The notes under the pieces were generated by a model. The model saw only the letters and a program-made list of their open reading frames with translations, made no database searches and was not told where the DNA came from. 64,000 bases of DNA from Luidia sarsii (Eukaryota; Echinodermata; Asteroidea; Paxillosida; Luidiidae), in contig OX465114.1 of NCBI GenBank assembly GCA_949987565.1, positions 124,001-188,000 on the forward strand, read 5' to 3'. Position 1 is the first letter of the stretch. Each line of letters opens with the position of its first letter. The translations under genes were made by a program, and so were the position numbers. This document shows, piece after piece, positions 47,163 to 60,887 of this stretch.

Positions 47163-47826
47163 GCTTGCCAACGGGTTGAGTTTGTTCTTCGTTTATTTAG
47201 CAGTTAGTGCTTGCCTAACGCGTTGAGTTTGTTCTTCATCTATTTAGCAGTTAATGCTTGCCCAACGCGTTGAGTTTGTTCTTCATCTATTTAGTAGTTA
47301 GTGCTTGCCCAACGCGTTGAGTTTGTTCTTCATCTATTTGGCAGTTAGTGCTTGCCTAACGCGTTGAGTTTGTTCTTCATCTATTTAGTAGTTAGTGCTT
47401 GCCCAACGCGTTGAGTTTGTTCTTCATCTACATGTACATGTATTTAGCAGTTAGTGCTTGCCTAACGCGTTGAGTTTTTTCTTTATCTATTAAGCAGTTA
47501 GTGCTTGCCTAACGAGTTGAGTTTGTTCTTCATCTAATTAGCAGTTAGTGCTTGCCCAACGCGTTGAGTTTGTTCTTCATCTATTTAGCAGTTAGTGCTT
47601 GCCTAACGCGTTGAGTTTTTTCTTCATCTATTTAGTGGTTAGTGCTTGCCCAACGCATTGAGTTTGTTCTTCATCTATTTAGCAGTTAGTGCATGCCCAA
47701 TGCGTTGAGTTTGTTCTTCATCTATTTAGTAGTTAGTGCTTGCCCAACGCGTTGAGTTTGTTCTTCATCTATTTAGCAGTTAGTGCTTGCCCAACGCGTT
47801 GAGTTTGTTCTTCGTCTATTTAGCAG

Positions 47827-48168
47827 TTTATAGACCTTTACATGTGCAGTGCTTCTTCACGGCTATAATCTTGCAGACAGAAAAGTGACTGTGCTTATTT
47901 TATCCCTGTTACCTCGCAGATCTTTTGACCGTGAACATGGAGACGAGCCTTCCCTAAATCCACTGACATTTTGGCACCGACTACGATGAGCGCATCCTGC
48001 CATCCATATGCAACGAGGTCAGTGTCCAAGGTCAACTCACTAGTGGCCAGAATTGACCTCTTGGGTTTTGAGTGTGGCTATAAGCCAGGCACTCCATGCA
48101 TGAAGTCAAGTCCCAACGTATTCAGTTACACAGTGTAGCTCTTCGTCTATTTGGCAATAGTCTATCCT
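47827..48168 (+). repeat. 342-bp cassette C37
   Basis: TTGCAGACAG and CCATATGC, shared with C44 and C47. 1731 bp of units follow. Confidence 0.93.
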
Positions 48169-49899
48169 GCTTGCCAACGCGTTGAGTTTGTTCTTCGTCT
48201 ATTTAGCAGTTAGTGCTTGCCCAATGCGTTGAGTTTGTTCTTCATCTATTTAGTAGTTAGTGCTTGCCCAACGCGTTGAGTTTGTTCTTCGTCTATTTAG
48301 TAGTTAGTGCTTGCCTAACGCGTTGAGTTCGTTCTTCATCTATTTAGTATTTAGTGCTTGCCCAACGCGTTGAGTTTGTTCTTCATCTATTTAGCAGTTA
48401 GTGCTTGCCCAACGCGTTGAGTTTGTTCTTCATCTATTTAGTAGTTAGTGCTTGCCTAACGCGTTGAGTTCGTTCTTCATCTATTTAGTATTTAGTGCTT
48501 GCCCAACGCGTTGAGTTTGTTCTTCATCTATTTAGCAGTTAGTGCTTGCCCAATGCGTTGAGTTTGTTCTTCATCTATGTAGCAGTTAGTGCTTGCCCAA
48601 CGCGTTGAGTTTGTTCTTCATCTATTTAGCAGTTAGTGCTTGCCCAACGCGTTGAGTTTGTTCTTCATCTATTTAGCAGTTAGTGCTTGCCCAACGCGTT
48701 GAGTTTGTTCTTCATCTATTTAGCAGTTAGTGCTTGCCTAACGCGTTGAGTTTTTTCTTCATCTATTTAGTAGTTAGTGCTTGCCCAACGCGTTGAGTTT
48801 GTTCTTCATCTATTTAGCAGTTAGTGCTTGCCCAATGCGTTGAGTTTGTTCTTCATCTATTTAGCAGTTAGTGCTTGCCTAGCGCGTTGAGATTTTTCTT
48901 CATCTATTCAGTAGTTAGTGCTTGCCCAACGCGTTGAGTTTGTTCTTCATCTATTTAGCAGTTAGTGCTTGCCCAATGCGTTGAGTTTGTTCTTCATCTA
49001 TGTAGCAGTTAGTGCTTGCCCAACGCGTTGAGTTTGTTCTTCATCTATTTAGCAGTTAGTGCTTGCCCAACGCGTTGAGTTTGTTCTTCATCTATTTAGC
49101 AGTTAGTGCTTGCCCAACGCGTTGAGTTTGTTCTTCGTCTATTTAGTAGTAAGTGCTTGCCCAATGCGTTGAGTTTGTTCTTCATCTATTTAGCAGTTAG
49201 TGCTTGCCTAGCGCGTTGAGTTTGTTCTTCATCTATTTAGCAGTTAGTGCTTGCCCAACGCGTTGAGTTTGTTCTTCGTCTATTTAGTAGTAAGTGCTTG
49301 CCCAATGCGTTGAGTTTGTTCTTCATCTATTTAGCAGTTAGTGCTTGCCTAACGCGTTGAGTTTTTTCTTCATCTATTTAGTAGTTAGTGCTTGCCCAAC
49401 GCGTTGAGTTTGTTCTTCATCTATTTAGCAGTTAGTGCTTGCCCAATGCGTTGAGTTTGTTCTTCATCTATTTAGCAGTTAGTGCTTGCCTAGCGCGTTG
49501 AGTTTTTTCTTCATCTATTCAGTAGTTAGTGCTTGCCCAACGCGTTGAGTTTGTTCTTCATCTATTTAGCAGTTAGTGCTTGCCCAACGCGTTGAGTTTG
49601 TTCTTCATCTATTTAGTAGTTAGTGCTTGCCCAACGCGTTGAGTTTGTTCTTCATCTATTTAGCAGTTAGTGCTTGCCTAACGTGTTGAGTTTGTTCTTC
49701 ATCTATTTAGCAGTTAGTGCTTGCCCAACGCGTTGAGTTTGTTCTTCATCTATTTCAGTTAGTGCTTGCCTAATGCGTTGAGTTTGTTCTTCATCTATTT
49801 AGTAGTTAGTTCTTGCCCAACGCGTTGAGTTTGTTCTTCATCTATTTAGCAGTTAGTGCCTCCCCAACGCGTTGAGTTTGTTCTTCGTCTATTTAGCAG

Positions 49900-50241
49900 T
49901 TTATAGACCTTTACATGTGCAGTGCTTCTTCACGGCTATAATCTTGCAGGCAGAAAAGTGACTGTGCTTATTTTATCCCTGTTACCTCGCAGATCTTTTG
50001 ACCGTGAACATGGAGACGAGCCTTCCCTAAATCCACAGACATTTTGGCACCGACTACGATGAGCGCATCCTGCCATCCATCTGCAACGAGGTCAGTGTCC
50101 AAGGTCAACTCACTAGTGGCCAGAATTGACCTCTTGGGTTTTGAGTGTGGCTATAAGCCATGCACTCCATGCATGAAGTCAAGTCCCAACGTATTCAGTT
50201 ACACAGGGTAGCTCTTCGTCTATTTGGCAATAGTCTATCCT
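49900..50241 (+). repeat. 342-bp cassette C38
   Basis: AGCCATGCAC with CAGGGTAG and a private ATCCACAGAC. 1081 bp of units follow. Confidence 0.93.
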
Positions 50242-51322
50242 GCTTGCCAACGCGTTGAGTTTGTTCTTCGTCTATTTAGCAGTTAGTGCTTGCCCAACGC
50301 GTTGAGTTTGTTCTTCATCTATTTAGTAGTTAGTGCTTGCCCAATGCGTTGAGTTTGTTCTTCATCTATTTAGCAGTTAGTGCTTGCCCAACGCGTTGAG
50401 TTTGTTCTTCATCTATTTAGCAGTTAGTGCTTGCCTAACGCGTTGAGTTTTTTCTTCATCTATTTAGTGGTTAGTGCTTGCCCAACGCGTTGAGTTTGTT
50501 CTTCATCTATTTAGCAGTTAGTACTTGCCCAATGCGTTGAGTTTGTTCTTCATCTATTTAGCAGTTAGTGCTTGCCCAATGCGTTGAGTTTGTTCTTCAT
50601 CTATTTAGCAGTTAGTGCTTGCCTAACGCGTTGAGTTTTTTCTTCATCTATTCAGTAGTTAGTGCTTGCCCAACACGTTGAGTTTGTTCTTCATCTATTT
50701 AGCAGTTAGTGCTTGCCCAACGCGTTGAGTTTGTTCTGCATCTATTTAGTAGTTAGTGCTTGCCCAACGCGTTGAGTTTGTTCTTCATCTATTTAGCAGT
50801 TAGTGCTTGCCTAAGGCGTTGAGTTTGTTCTTCATGTATTTAGCAGTTAGTGCTTGCCCAACGCGTTGAGTTTGTTCTTCGTCTATTTAGTAGTAAGTGC
50901 TTGCCCAACGCGTTGAGTTTGTTCTTCATCTACATGTATTTAGCAGTTAGTGCTTGCCTAACGCGTTGAGTTTTTTCTTCATCTATTTAGCAGTTAGTGC
51001 TTGACTAACGAGTTGAGTTTGTTCTTCATCTAATTAGCAGTTAGTGCTTGCCCAACGCGTTGAGTTTGTTCTTCATCTATTTAGCAGTTAGTGCTTGCCT
51101 AACGCGTTGAGTTTTTTCTTCATCTATTTAGTGGTTAGTGTTTGCCCAACGCGTTGAGTTTGTTCTTCATCTATTTAGCAGTTAGTGCATGCCCAATGCG
51201 TTGAGTTTGTTCTTCATCTATTTAGTAGTTAGTGCTTGCCCAACGCGTTGAGTTTGTTCTTCATCTATTTAGCAGTTAGTGCTTGCCCAACGCGTTGAGT
51301 TTGTTCTTCGTCTATTTAGCAG

Positions 51323-51664
51323 TTTATAGACCTTTACATGTGCAGTGCTTCTTCACGGCTATAATCTTGCAGGCAGAAAAGTGACTGTGCTTATTTTATC
51401 CCTGTTACCTCGCAGATCTTTTGACCGTGAACATGGAGACGAGCCTTCCCTAAATCCACTGACATTTTGGCACCGACTACGATGAGCGCATCCTGCCATC
51501 CATCTGCAACGTGGTCAGTGTCCAAGGTCAACTCACTAGTGGCCAGAATTGACCTCTTGGGTTTTGAGTGTGGCTATAAGCCATGCACTCCATGCATGAA
51601 GTCAAGTCCCAACGTATTCAGTTACACAGGGTAGCTCTTCGTCTATTTGGCAATAGTCTATCCT
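51323..51664 (+). repeat. 342-bp cassette C39
   Basis: CAACGTGGTCAG, AGCCATGCAC and the GCCTAACGCG junction: counterpart of C32, 9937 bp away. 792 bp of units follow. Confidence 0.93.
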
Positions 51665-52456
51665 GCTTGCCTAACGCGTTGAGTTTGTTCTTCATCTATT
51701 TAGCAGTTAGTGCTTGCCCAACGCGTTGAGTTTGTTCTTCATCTATTTAGCAGTTAGTGCTTGCCTAACGCGTTGAGTTCGTTCTTCATCTATTTAGTAT
51801 TTAGTGCTTGCCCAACGCGTTGAGTTTGTTCTTCATCTATTTAGCAGTTAGTGCTTGCCCAATGCGTTGAGTTTGTTCTTCATCTATGTAGCTGTTAGTG
51901 CTTGCCCAACGCGTTGAGTTTGTTCTTCATCTATTTAGCAGTTAGTGCTTGCCCAACGCGTTGAGTTTGTTCTTCATCTATTTAGCAGCTAGTGCTTGCC
52001 CAACGCGTTGAGTTTGTTCTTCGTCTATTTAGTAGTAAGTGCTTGCCCAATGCGTTGAGTTTGTTCTTTATCTATTTAGCAGTTAGTGCTTGCCTAACGC
52101 GTTGAGTTTTTTCTTCATCTATTTAGTAGTTAGTGCTTGCCTAACGCGTTGAGTTTGTTCTTCATCTATTTAGCAGTTAGTGCTTGCCCAACGCGTTGAG
52201 TTTGTTCTTCATCTATTTCAGTTAGTGCTTGCCTAATGCGTTGAGTTTTTTCTTCATCTATTTAGTAGTTAGTGCTTGCCCAATGTGTTGAGTTTGTTCT
52301 TCATCTATTTAGCTGTTAGTGCTTGCCCAATGCGTTGAGTTTGTTCTTCATCTATTTAGTAGTTAGTTCTTGCCCAACGCGTTGAGTTTGTTCTTCATCT
52401 ATTTAGCAGTAAGTGCCTCCCCAACGCGTTGAGTTTGTTCTTTGTCTATTTAGCAG

Positions 52457-52798
52457 TTTATAGACCTTTACATGTGCAGTGCTTCTTCACGGCTATAATC
52501 TTGCAGGCAGAAAAGTGACTGTGCTTATTTTATCCCTGTTACCTCGCAGATCTTTTGACCGTGAACATGGAGACGAGCCTTCCCTAAATCCACTGACATT
52601 TTGGCACCGACTACGATGAGCGCATCCTGCCATCTATCTGCAACGAGGTCAGTGTCCAAGGTCAACTCACTAGTGGCCAGAATTGACCTCTTGGGTTTTG
52701 AGTGTGGCTATAAGCCAGGCACTCCATGCATGATGTCAAGTCCCAACGTATTCAGTTACACAGGGTAGCTCTTCGTCTATTTGGCAATTGTCTATCCT
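52457..52798 (+). repeat. 342-bp cassette C40
   Basis: CCATCTATC, GATGTCAAG and GCAATTGTC: counterpart of C33. The 1966-bp spacer that follows is one unit longer than after C33. Confidence 0.93.
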
Positions 52799-54764
52799 GC
52801 TTGCCAACGCGTTGAGTTTGTTCTTCGTCTATTTAGCAGTTAGTGCTTGCCTAACGCGTTGAGTTTGTTCTTCATCTATTTAGTATTTAGTGCTTGCCCA
52901 ACGTGTTGAGTTTGTTCTTCATCTATTTAGCAGTTAGTGCTTGCCTAACGCGTTGAGTTTGTTCTTCATCTATTTAGCAGTTAGTGCTTGCCCAACGCGT
53001 TGAGTTTGTTCTTCATCTATTTAGTAGTTAGTGCTTGCCTAACGCGTTGAGTTCGTTCTTCATCTATTTAGTATTTATTGCTTGCCCAACGCGTTGAGTT
53101 TGTTCTTCATCTATTTAGCAGTTAGTGCTTGCCCAATGCGTTGAGTTTGTTCTTCATCTATGTAGCAGTTAGTGCTTGCCCAACGCGTTGAGTTTGTTCT
53201 TCATCTATTTAGCAGTTAGTGCTTGCCCAACGCGTTGAGTTTGTTCTTCATCTATTTAGCAGTTAGTGCTTGCCCAACGCGTTGAGTTTGTTCTTCGTCT
53301 ATTTAGTAGTAAGTGCTTGCCCAACGCGTTGAGTTTGTTCTTCATCTATTTAGCAGTTAGTGCTTGCCCAATGCGTTGAGTTTGTTCTTCATCTATTTAG
53401 CAGTTAGTGCTTGCCTAACGCGTTGAGTTTTTTCTTCATCTATTCAGTAGTTAGTGCTTGCCCAACGCGTTGAGTTTGTTCTTCATCTATTTAGCAGTTA
53501 GTGCTTGCCCAATGCGTTGAGTTTGTTCTTCATCTATGTAGCAGTTAGTGCTTGCCCAACGCATTGAGTTTGTTCTTCATCTATTTAGCAGTTAGTGCTT
53601 GCCCAACGCGTTGAGTTTGTTCTTCATCTATTTAGCAGTTAGTGCTTGCCCAACGCGTTGAGTTTGTTCTTCGTCTATTTAGTAGTAAGTGCTTGCCCAA
53701 CGCGTTGAGTTTGTTCTTCATCTATTTAGCAGTTAGTGCTTGCCCAATGCGTTGAGTTTGTTCTTCATCTATTTAGCAGTTAGTGCTTGCCTAACGCGTT
53801 GAGTTTTTTCTTCATCTATTCAGTAGTTAGTGCTTGCCCAACGCGTTGAGTTTGTTCTTCATCTATTTAGCAGTTAGTGCTTGCCCAACGCGTTGAGTTT
53901 GTTCTGCATCTATTTAGTAGTTAGTGCTTGCCCAACGCGTTGAGTTTGTTCTTCATCTATTTAGCAGTTAGTGCTTGCCTAAGGCGTTGAGTTTGTTCTT
54001 CATGTATTTAGCAGTTAGTGCTTGCCCAACGCGTTGAGTTTGTTCTTCGTCTATTTAGTAGTAAGTGCTTGCCCAATGCGTTGAGTTTGTTCTTCATCTA
54101 TTTAGCAGTTAGTGCTTGCCTAACGCGTTGAGTTTTTTCTTCATCTATTTAGTAGTTAGTGCTTGCCCAACGCGTTGCGTTTGTTCTTCATCTATTTAGC
54201 AGTTAGTGCTTGCCCAATGCGTTGAGTTTGTTCTTCATCTATTTAGCAGTTAGTGCTTGCCTAACGCGTTGAGTTTTTTCTTCATCTATTCAGTAGTTAG
54301 TGCTTGCCCAACGCCTTGAGTTTGTTCTTCATCTATTTAGCAGTTAGTGCTTGCCCAACGCGTTGAGTTTGTTCTTCATCTATTTAGTAGTTAGTGCTTG
54401 CCCAACGCGTTGAGTTTGTTCTTCATCTATTTAGCAGTTAGTGCTTGCCTAACGCGTTGAGTTTGTTCTTCATCTATTTAGCAGTTAGTGCTTGCCCAAC
54501 GCGTTGAGTTTGTTCTTCATCTATTTCAGTTAGTGCTTGCCTAACGCGTTGAGTTTTTTCTTCATCTATTCAGTAGTTAGTGCTTGCCCAATGCGTTGAG
54601 TTTGTTCTTCATCTATTTAGCTGTTAGTGCTTGCCTAATGCGTTGAGTTTGTTCTTCATCTATTTAGTAGTTAGTTCTTGCCCAACGCGTTGAGTTTGTT
54701 CTTCATCTATTTAGCAGTTAGTGCCTCCCCAACGCGTTGAGTTTGTTCTTCGTCTATTTAGCAG

Positions 54765-55106
54765 TTTATAGACCTTTACATGTGCAGTGCTTCTTCACGG
54801 CTATAATCTTGCAGGCAGAAAAGTGACTGTGCTTATTTTATCCCTGTTACCTCGCAGATCTTTTGACCGTGAACATGGAGACGAGCCTTCCCTAAATCCA
54901 CTGACATTTTGGCACCGACTACGATGAGCGCATCCTGCCATCCATCTGCAACGAGGTCAGTGTCCAAGGTCAACTCACTAGTGGCCAGAATTGACCTCTT
55001 GGGTTTTGAGTGTGGCTATAAGCCAGGCACTCCATGCATGAAGTCAAGTCCCAACGTATTCAGTTACACAGTGTAGCTCTTCGTCTATTTGGCAATAGTC
55101 TATCCT
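54765..55106 (+). repeat. 342-bp cassette C41
   Basis: Common class with CAGTGTAG: counterpart of C34. 564 bp of units follow. Confidence 0.93.
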
Positions 55107-55670
55107 GCTTGCCAACGCGTTGAGTTTGTTCTTCGTCTATTTAGCAGTTAGTGCTTGCCTAACGCGTTGAGTTTGTTTTTCATCTATTTAGCAGTTAGTG
55201 CTTGCCTAACGCGTTGAGTTTGTTCTTCATCTATTTAGTAGTTAGTGCTTGCCCAACGCGTTGAGTTTGTTCTTCATCTACATGTATTTAGCAGTTAGTG
55301 CTTGCCTAACGCGTTGAGTTTTTTCTTCATCTATTTAGCAGTTAGTGCTTGACTAACGAGTTGAGTTTGTTCTTCATCTAATTAGCAGTTAGTGCTTGCC
55401 CAACGCGTTGAGTTTGTTCTTCATCTATTTAGCAGTTAGTGCTTGCCTAACGCGTTGAGTTTTTTCTTCATCTATTTAGTGGTTAGTGCTTGCCCAACGC
55501 GTTGAGTTTGTTCTTCATCTATTTAGCAGTTAGTGCATGCCCAATGCGTTGAGTTTGTTCTTCATCTATTTAGTAGTTAGTGCTTGCCCAACGCGTTGAG
55601 TTTGTTCTTCATCTATTTAGCAGTTAGTGCTTGCCCAACGCGTTGAGTTTGTTCTTCGTCTATTTAGCAG

Positions 55671-56012
55671 TTTATAGACCTTTACATGTGCAGTGCTTCT
55701 TCACGGCTATAATCTTGCAGGCAGAAAAGTGACTGTGCTTATTTTATCCCTGTTACCTCGCAGATCTTTTGACCGTGAACATGGAGACGAGCCTTCCCTA
55801 AATCCACTGACATTTTGGCACCGACTACGATGAGCGCATCCTGCCATCCATCTGCAACGAGGTCAGTGTCCAAGGTCAACTCACTAGTGGCCAGAATTGA
55901 CCTCTTGGGTTTTGAGTGTGGCTATAAGCCATGCACTCCATGCATGAAGTCAAGTCCCAACGTATTCAGTTACACAGGGTAGCTCTTCGTCTATTTGGCA
56001 ATAGTCTATCCT
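55671..56012 (+). repeat. 342-bp cassette C42
   Basis: AGCCATGCAC and the GCCTAACGCG junction: counterpart of C35. 792 bp of units follow. Confidence 0.93.
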
Positions 56013-56804
56013 GCTTGCCTAACGCGTTGAGTTTGTTCTTCATCTATTTAGCAGTTAGTGCTTGCCCAACGCGTTGAGTTTGTTCTTCATCTATTTAGCA
56101 GTTAGTGCTTGCCTAACGCGTTGAGTTCGTTCTTCATCTATTTAGTATTTAGTGCTTGCCCAACGCGTTGAGTTTGTTCTTCATCTATTTAGCAGTTAGT
56201 GATTGCCCAATGCGTTGAGTTTGTTCTTCATCTATGTAGCAGTTAGTGCTTGCCCAACGCGTTGAGTTTGTTCTTCATCTATTTAGCAGTTAGTGCTTGC
56301 CCAACGCGTTGAGTTTGTTCTTCATCTATTTAGCAGCTAGTGCTTGCACAACGCGTTGAGTTTGTTCTTCGTCTATTTAGTAGTAAGTGCTTGCCCAATG
56401 CGTTGAGTTTGTTCTTTATCTATTTAGCAGTTAGTGCTTGCCTAACGCGTTGAGTTTTTTCTTCATCTATTTAGTAGTTAGTGCTTGCCTAACGCGTTGA
56501 GTTTGTTCTTCATCTATTTAGCAGTTAGTGCTTGCCCAACGCGTTGAGTTTGTTCTTCATCTATTTCAGTTAGTGCTTGCCTAATGCGTTGAGTTTTTTC
56601 TTCATCTATTTAGTAGTTAGTGCTTGCCCAATGTGTTGAGTTTGTTCTTCATCTATTTAGCTGTTAGTGCTTGCCCAATGCGTTGAGTTTGTTCTTCATC
56701 TATTTAGTAGTTAGTTCTTGCCCAACGCGTTGAGTTTGTTCTTCATCTATTTAGCAGTAAGTGCCTCCCCAACGCGTTGAGTTTGTTCTTCGTCTATTTA
56801 GCAG

Positions 56805-57146
56805 TTTATAGACCTTTACATGTGCAGTGCTTCTTCACGGCTATAATCTTGCAGGCAGAAAAGTGACTGTGCTTATTTTATCCCTGTTACCTCGCAGATC
56901 TTTTGACCGTGAACATGGAGACGAGCCTTCCCTAAATCCACTGACATTTTGGCACCGACTACGATGAGCGCATCCTGCCATCCATCTGCAACGAGGTCAG
57001 TGTCCAAGGTCAACTCACTAGTGGCCAGAATTGACCTCTTGGGTTTTGAGTGTGGCTATAAGCCAGGCACTCCATGCATGAAGTCAAGTCCCAACGTATT
57101 CAGTTACACAGTGTAGCTCTTCGTCTGTTTGGCAATAGTCTATCCT
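56805..57146 (+). repeat. 342-bp cassette C43
   Basis: GTCTGTTTGG and the ACGGG junction: counterpart of C36 and, 4083 bp on, of C46. 664 bp of units follow. Confidence 0.93.
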
Positions 57147-57810
57147 GCTTGCCAACGGGTTGAGTTTGTTCTTCGTTTATTTAGCAGTTAGTGCTTGCCT
57201 AACGCGTTGAGTTTGTTCTTCATCTATTTAGCAGTTAATGCTTGCCCAACGCGTTGAGTTTGTTCTTCATCTATTTAGTAGTTAGTGCTTGCCCAACGCG
57301 TTGAGTTTGTTCTTCATCTATTTGGCAGTTAGTGCTTGCCTAACGCGTTGAGTTTGTTCTTCATCTATTTAGTAGTTAGTGCTTGCCCAACGCGTTGAGT
57401 TTGTTCTTCATCTACATGTACATGTATTTAGCAGTTAGTGCTTGCCTAACGCGTTGAGTTTTTTCTTTATCTATTAAGCAGTTAGTGCTTGCCTAACGAG
57501 TTGAGTTTGTTCTTCATCTAATTAGCAGTTAGTGCTTGCCCAACGCGTTGAGTTTGTTCTTCATCTATTTAGCAGTTAGTGCTTGCCTAACGCGTTGAGT
57601 TTTTTCTTCATCTATTTAGTGGTTAGTGCTTGCCCAACGCATTGAGTTTGTTCTTCATCTATTTAGCAGTTAGTGCATGCCCAATGCGTTGAGTTTGTTC
57701 TTCATCTATTTAGTAGTTAGTGCTTGCCCAACGCGTTGAGTTTGTTCTTCATCTATTTAGCAGTTAGTGCTTGCCCAACGCGTTGAGTTTGTTCTTCGTC
57801 TATTTAGCAG

Positions 57811-58152
57811 TTTATAGACCTTTACATGTGCAGTGCTTCTTCACGGCTATAATCTTGCAGACAGAAAAGTGACTGTGCTTATTTTATCCCTGTTACCTCG
57901 CAGATCTTTTGACCGTGAACATGGAGACGAGCCTTCCCTAAATCCACTGACATTTTGGCACCGACTACGATGAGCGCATCCTGCCATCCATATGCAACGA
58001 GGTCAGTGTCCAAGGTCAACTCACTAGTGGCCAGAATTGACCTCTTGGGTTTTGAGTGTGGCTATAAGCCAGGCACTCCATGCATGAAGTCAAGTCCCAA
58101 CGTATTCAGTTACACAGTGTAGCTCTTCGTCTATTTGGCAATAGTCTATCCT
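57811..58152 (+). repeat. 342-bp cassette C44
   Basis: TTGCAGACAG and CCATATGC: counterpart of C37. The 1308-bp spacer that follows is nine units shorter than that after C37. Confidence 0.93.
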
Positions 58153-59460
58153 GCTTGCCAACGCGTTGAGTTTGTTCTTCGTCTATTTAGCAGTTAGTGC
58201 TTGCCCAATGCGTTGAGTTTGTTCTTCATCTATTTAGTAGTTAGTGCTTGCCCAACGCGTTGAGTTTGTTCTTCGTCTATTTAGTAGTTAGTGCTTGCCT
58301 AACGCGTTGAGTTCGTTCTTCATCTATTTAGTATTTAGTGCTTGCCCAACGCGTTGAGTTTGTTCTTCATCTATTTAGCAGTTAGTGCTTGCCCAACGCG
58401 TTGAGTTTGTTCTTCATCTATTTAGTAGTTAGTGCTTGCCTAACGCGTTGAGTTCGTTCTTCATCTATTTAGTATTTAGTGCTTGCCCAACGCGTTGAGT
58501 TTGTTCTTCATCTATTTAGCAGTTAGTGCTTGCCCAATGCGTTGAGTTTGTTCTTCATCTATGTAGCAGTTAGTGCTTGCCCAACGCGTTGAGTTTGTTC
58601 TTCATCTATTTAGCAGTTAGTGCTTGCCCAACGCGTTGAGTTTGTTCTTCATCTATTTAGCAGTTAGTGCTTGCCCAACGCGTTGAGTTTGTTCTTCGTC
58701 TATTTAGTAGTAAGTGCTTGCCCAATGCGTTGAGTTTGTTCTTCATCTATTTAGCAGTTAGTGCTTGCCTAGCGCGTTGAGTTTGTTCTTCATCTATTTA
58801 GCAGTTAGTGCTTGCCCAACGCGTTGAGTTTGTTCTTCGTCTATTTAGTAGTAAGTGCTTGCCCAATGCGTTGAGTTTGTTCTTCATCTATTTAGCAGTT
58901 AGTGCTTGCCTAACGCGTTGAGTTTTTTCTTCATCTATTTAGTAGTTAGTGCTTGCCCAACGCGTTGAGTTTGTTCTTCATCTATTTAGCAGTTAGTGCT
59001 TGCCCAATGCGTTGAGTTTGTTCTTCATCTATTTAGCAGTTAGTGCTTGCCTAGCGCGTTGAGATTTTTCTTCATCTATTCAGTAGTTAGTGCTTGCCCA
59101 ACGCGTTGAGTTTGTTCTTCATCTATTTAGCAGTTAGTGCTTGCCCAACGCGTTGAGTTTGTTCTTCATCTATTTAGTAGTTAGTGCTTGCCCAACGCGT
59201 TGAGTTTGTTCTTCATCTATTTAGCAGTTAGTGCTTGCCTAACGCGTTGAGTTTGTTCTTCATCTATTTAGCAGTTAGTGCTTGCCCAACGCGTTGAGTT
59301 TGTTCTTCATCTATTTCAGTTAGTGCTTGCCTAATGCGTTGAGTTTGTTCTTCATCTATTTAGTAGTTAGTTCTTGCCCAACGCGTTGAGTTTGTTCTTC
59401 ATCTATTTAGCAGTTAGTGCCTCCCCAACGCGTTGAGTTTGTTCTTCGTCTATTTAGCAG

Positions 59461-59802
59461 TTTATAGACCTTTACATGTGCAGTGCTTCTTCACGGCTAT
59501 AATCTTGCAGGCAGAAAAGTGACTGTGCTTATTTTATCCCTGTTACCTCGCAGATCTTTTGACCGTGAACATGGAGACGAGCCTTCCCTAAATCCACTGA
59601 CATTTTGGCACCGACTACGATGAGCGCATCCTGCCATCCATCTGCAACGAGGTCAGTGTCCAAGGTCAACTCACTAGTGGCCAGAATTGACCTCTTGGGT
59701 TTTGAGTGTGGCTATAAGCCATGCACTCCATGCATGAAGTCAAGTCCCAACGTATTCAGTTACACAGGGTAGCTCTTCGTCTATTTGGCAATAGTCTATC
59801 CT
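59461..59802 (+). repeat. 342-bp cassette C45
   Basis: AGCCATGCAC with CAGGGTAG: counterpart of C38 and C48. 1085 bp of units follow with a double ACATGT near 60025. Confidence 0.93.
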
Positions 59803-60887
59803 GCTTGCCAACGCGTTGAGTTTGTTCTTCGTCTATTTAGCAGTTAGTGCTTGCCCAACGCGTTGAGTTTGTTCTTCATCTATTTAGTAGTTAGTGCTTG
59901 CCCAACGCGTTGAGTTTGTTCTTCATCTATTTAGCAGTTAGTGCTTGCCTAACGCGTTGAGTTTGTTCTTCATCTATTTAGTAGTTAGTGCTTGCCCAAC
60001 GCGTTGAGTTTGTTCTTCATCTACATGTACATGTATTTAGCAGTTAGTGCTTGCCTAACGCGTTGAGTTTTTTCTTCATCTATTTAGCAGTTAGAGCTTG
60101 CCTAACGAGTTGAGTTTGTTCTTCATCTAATTAGCAGTTAGTGCTTGCCCAACGCGTTGAGTTTGTTCTTCATCTATTTAGCAGTTAGTGCTTGCCTAAC
60201 GCGTTGAGTTTTTTCTTCATCTATTTAGTGGTTAGTGCTTGCCCAACGCGTTGAGTTTGTTCTTCATCTATTTAGCAGTTAGTACTTGCCCAATGCGTTG
60301 AGTTTGTTCTTCATCTATTTAGCAGTTAGTGCTTGCCCAACGCGTTGAGTTTGTTCTTCATCTATTTAGCAGTTAGTGCTTGCCCAACGCGTTGAGTTTG
60401 TTCTTCATCTATTTAGCAGCTAGTGCTTGCCCAACGCGTTGAGTTTGTTCTTCGTCTATTTAGTAGTAAGTGCTTGCCCAATGCGTTGAGTTTGTTCTTT
60501 ATCTATTTAGCAGTTAGTGCTTGCCTAACGCGTTGAGTTTTTTCTTCATCTATTTAGTAGTTAGTGCTTGCCTAACGCGTTGAGTTTGTTCTTCATCTAT
60601 TTAGCAGTTAGTGCTTGCCCAACGCGTTGAGTTTGTTCTTCATCTATTTCAGTTAGTGCTTGCCTAATGCGTTGAGTTTTTTCTTCATCTATTTAGTAGT
60701 TAGTGCTTGCCCAATGTGTTGAGTTTGTTCTTCATCTATTTAGCTGTTAGTGCTTGCCCAATGCGTTGAGTTTGTTCTTCATCTATTTAGTAGTTAGTTC
60801 TTGCCCAACGCGTTGAGTTTGTTCTTCATCTATTTAGCAGTAAGTGCCTCCCCAACGCGTTGAGTTTGTTCTTCGTCTATTTAACAG

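Larger units (their letters stand above)
41386..50241 (+). repeat. About 10-kb higher-order repeat, right half, copy 1 (C32-C38)
   Basis: Seven cassettes in the order GTGG/TGCAC, CTATC, common, TGCAC, ACGGG, ACAG/ATATG, TGCAC. The same order returns in C39-C45 at offsets 9937, 9937, 9984, 9984, 9984, 9984 and 9561. All offset changes are whole multiples of 47. Confidence 0.88.
51323..59802 (+). repeat. About 10-kb higher-order repeat, right half, copy 2 (C39-C45)
   Basis: Second copy of the seven-cassette block. It is net eight units (376 bp) shorter than copy 1, from one unit gained after C40 and nine lost after C44. Confidence 0.88.
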
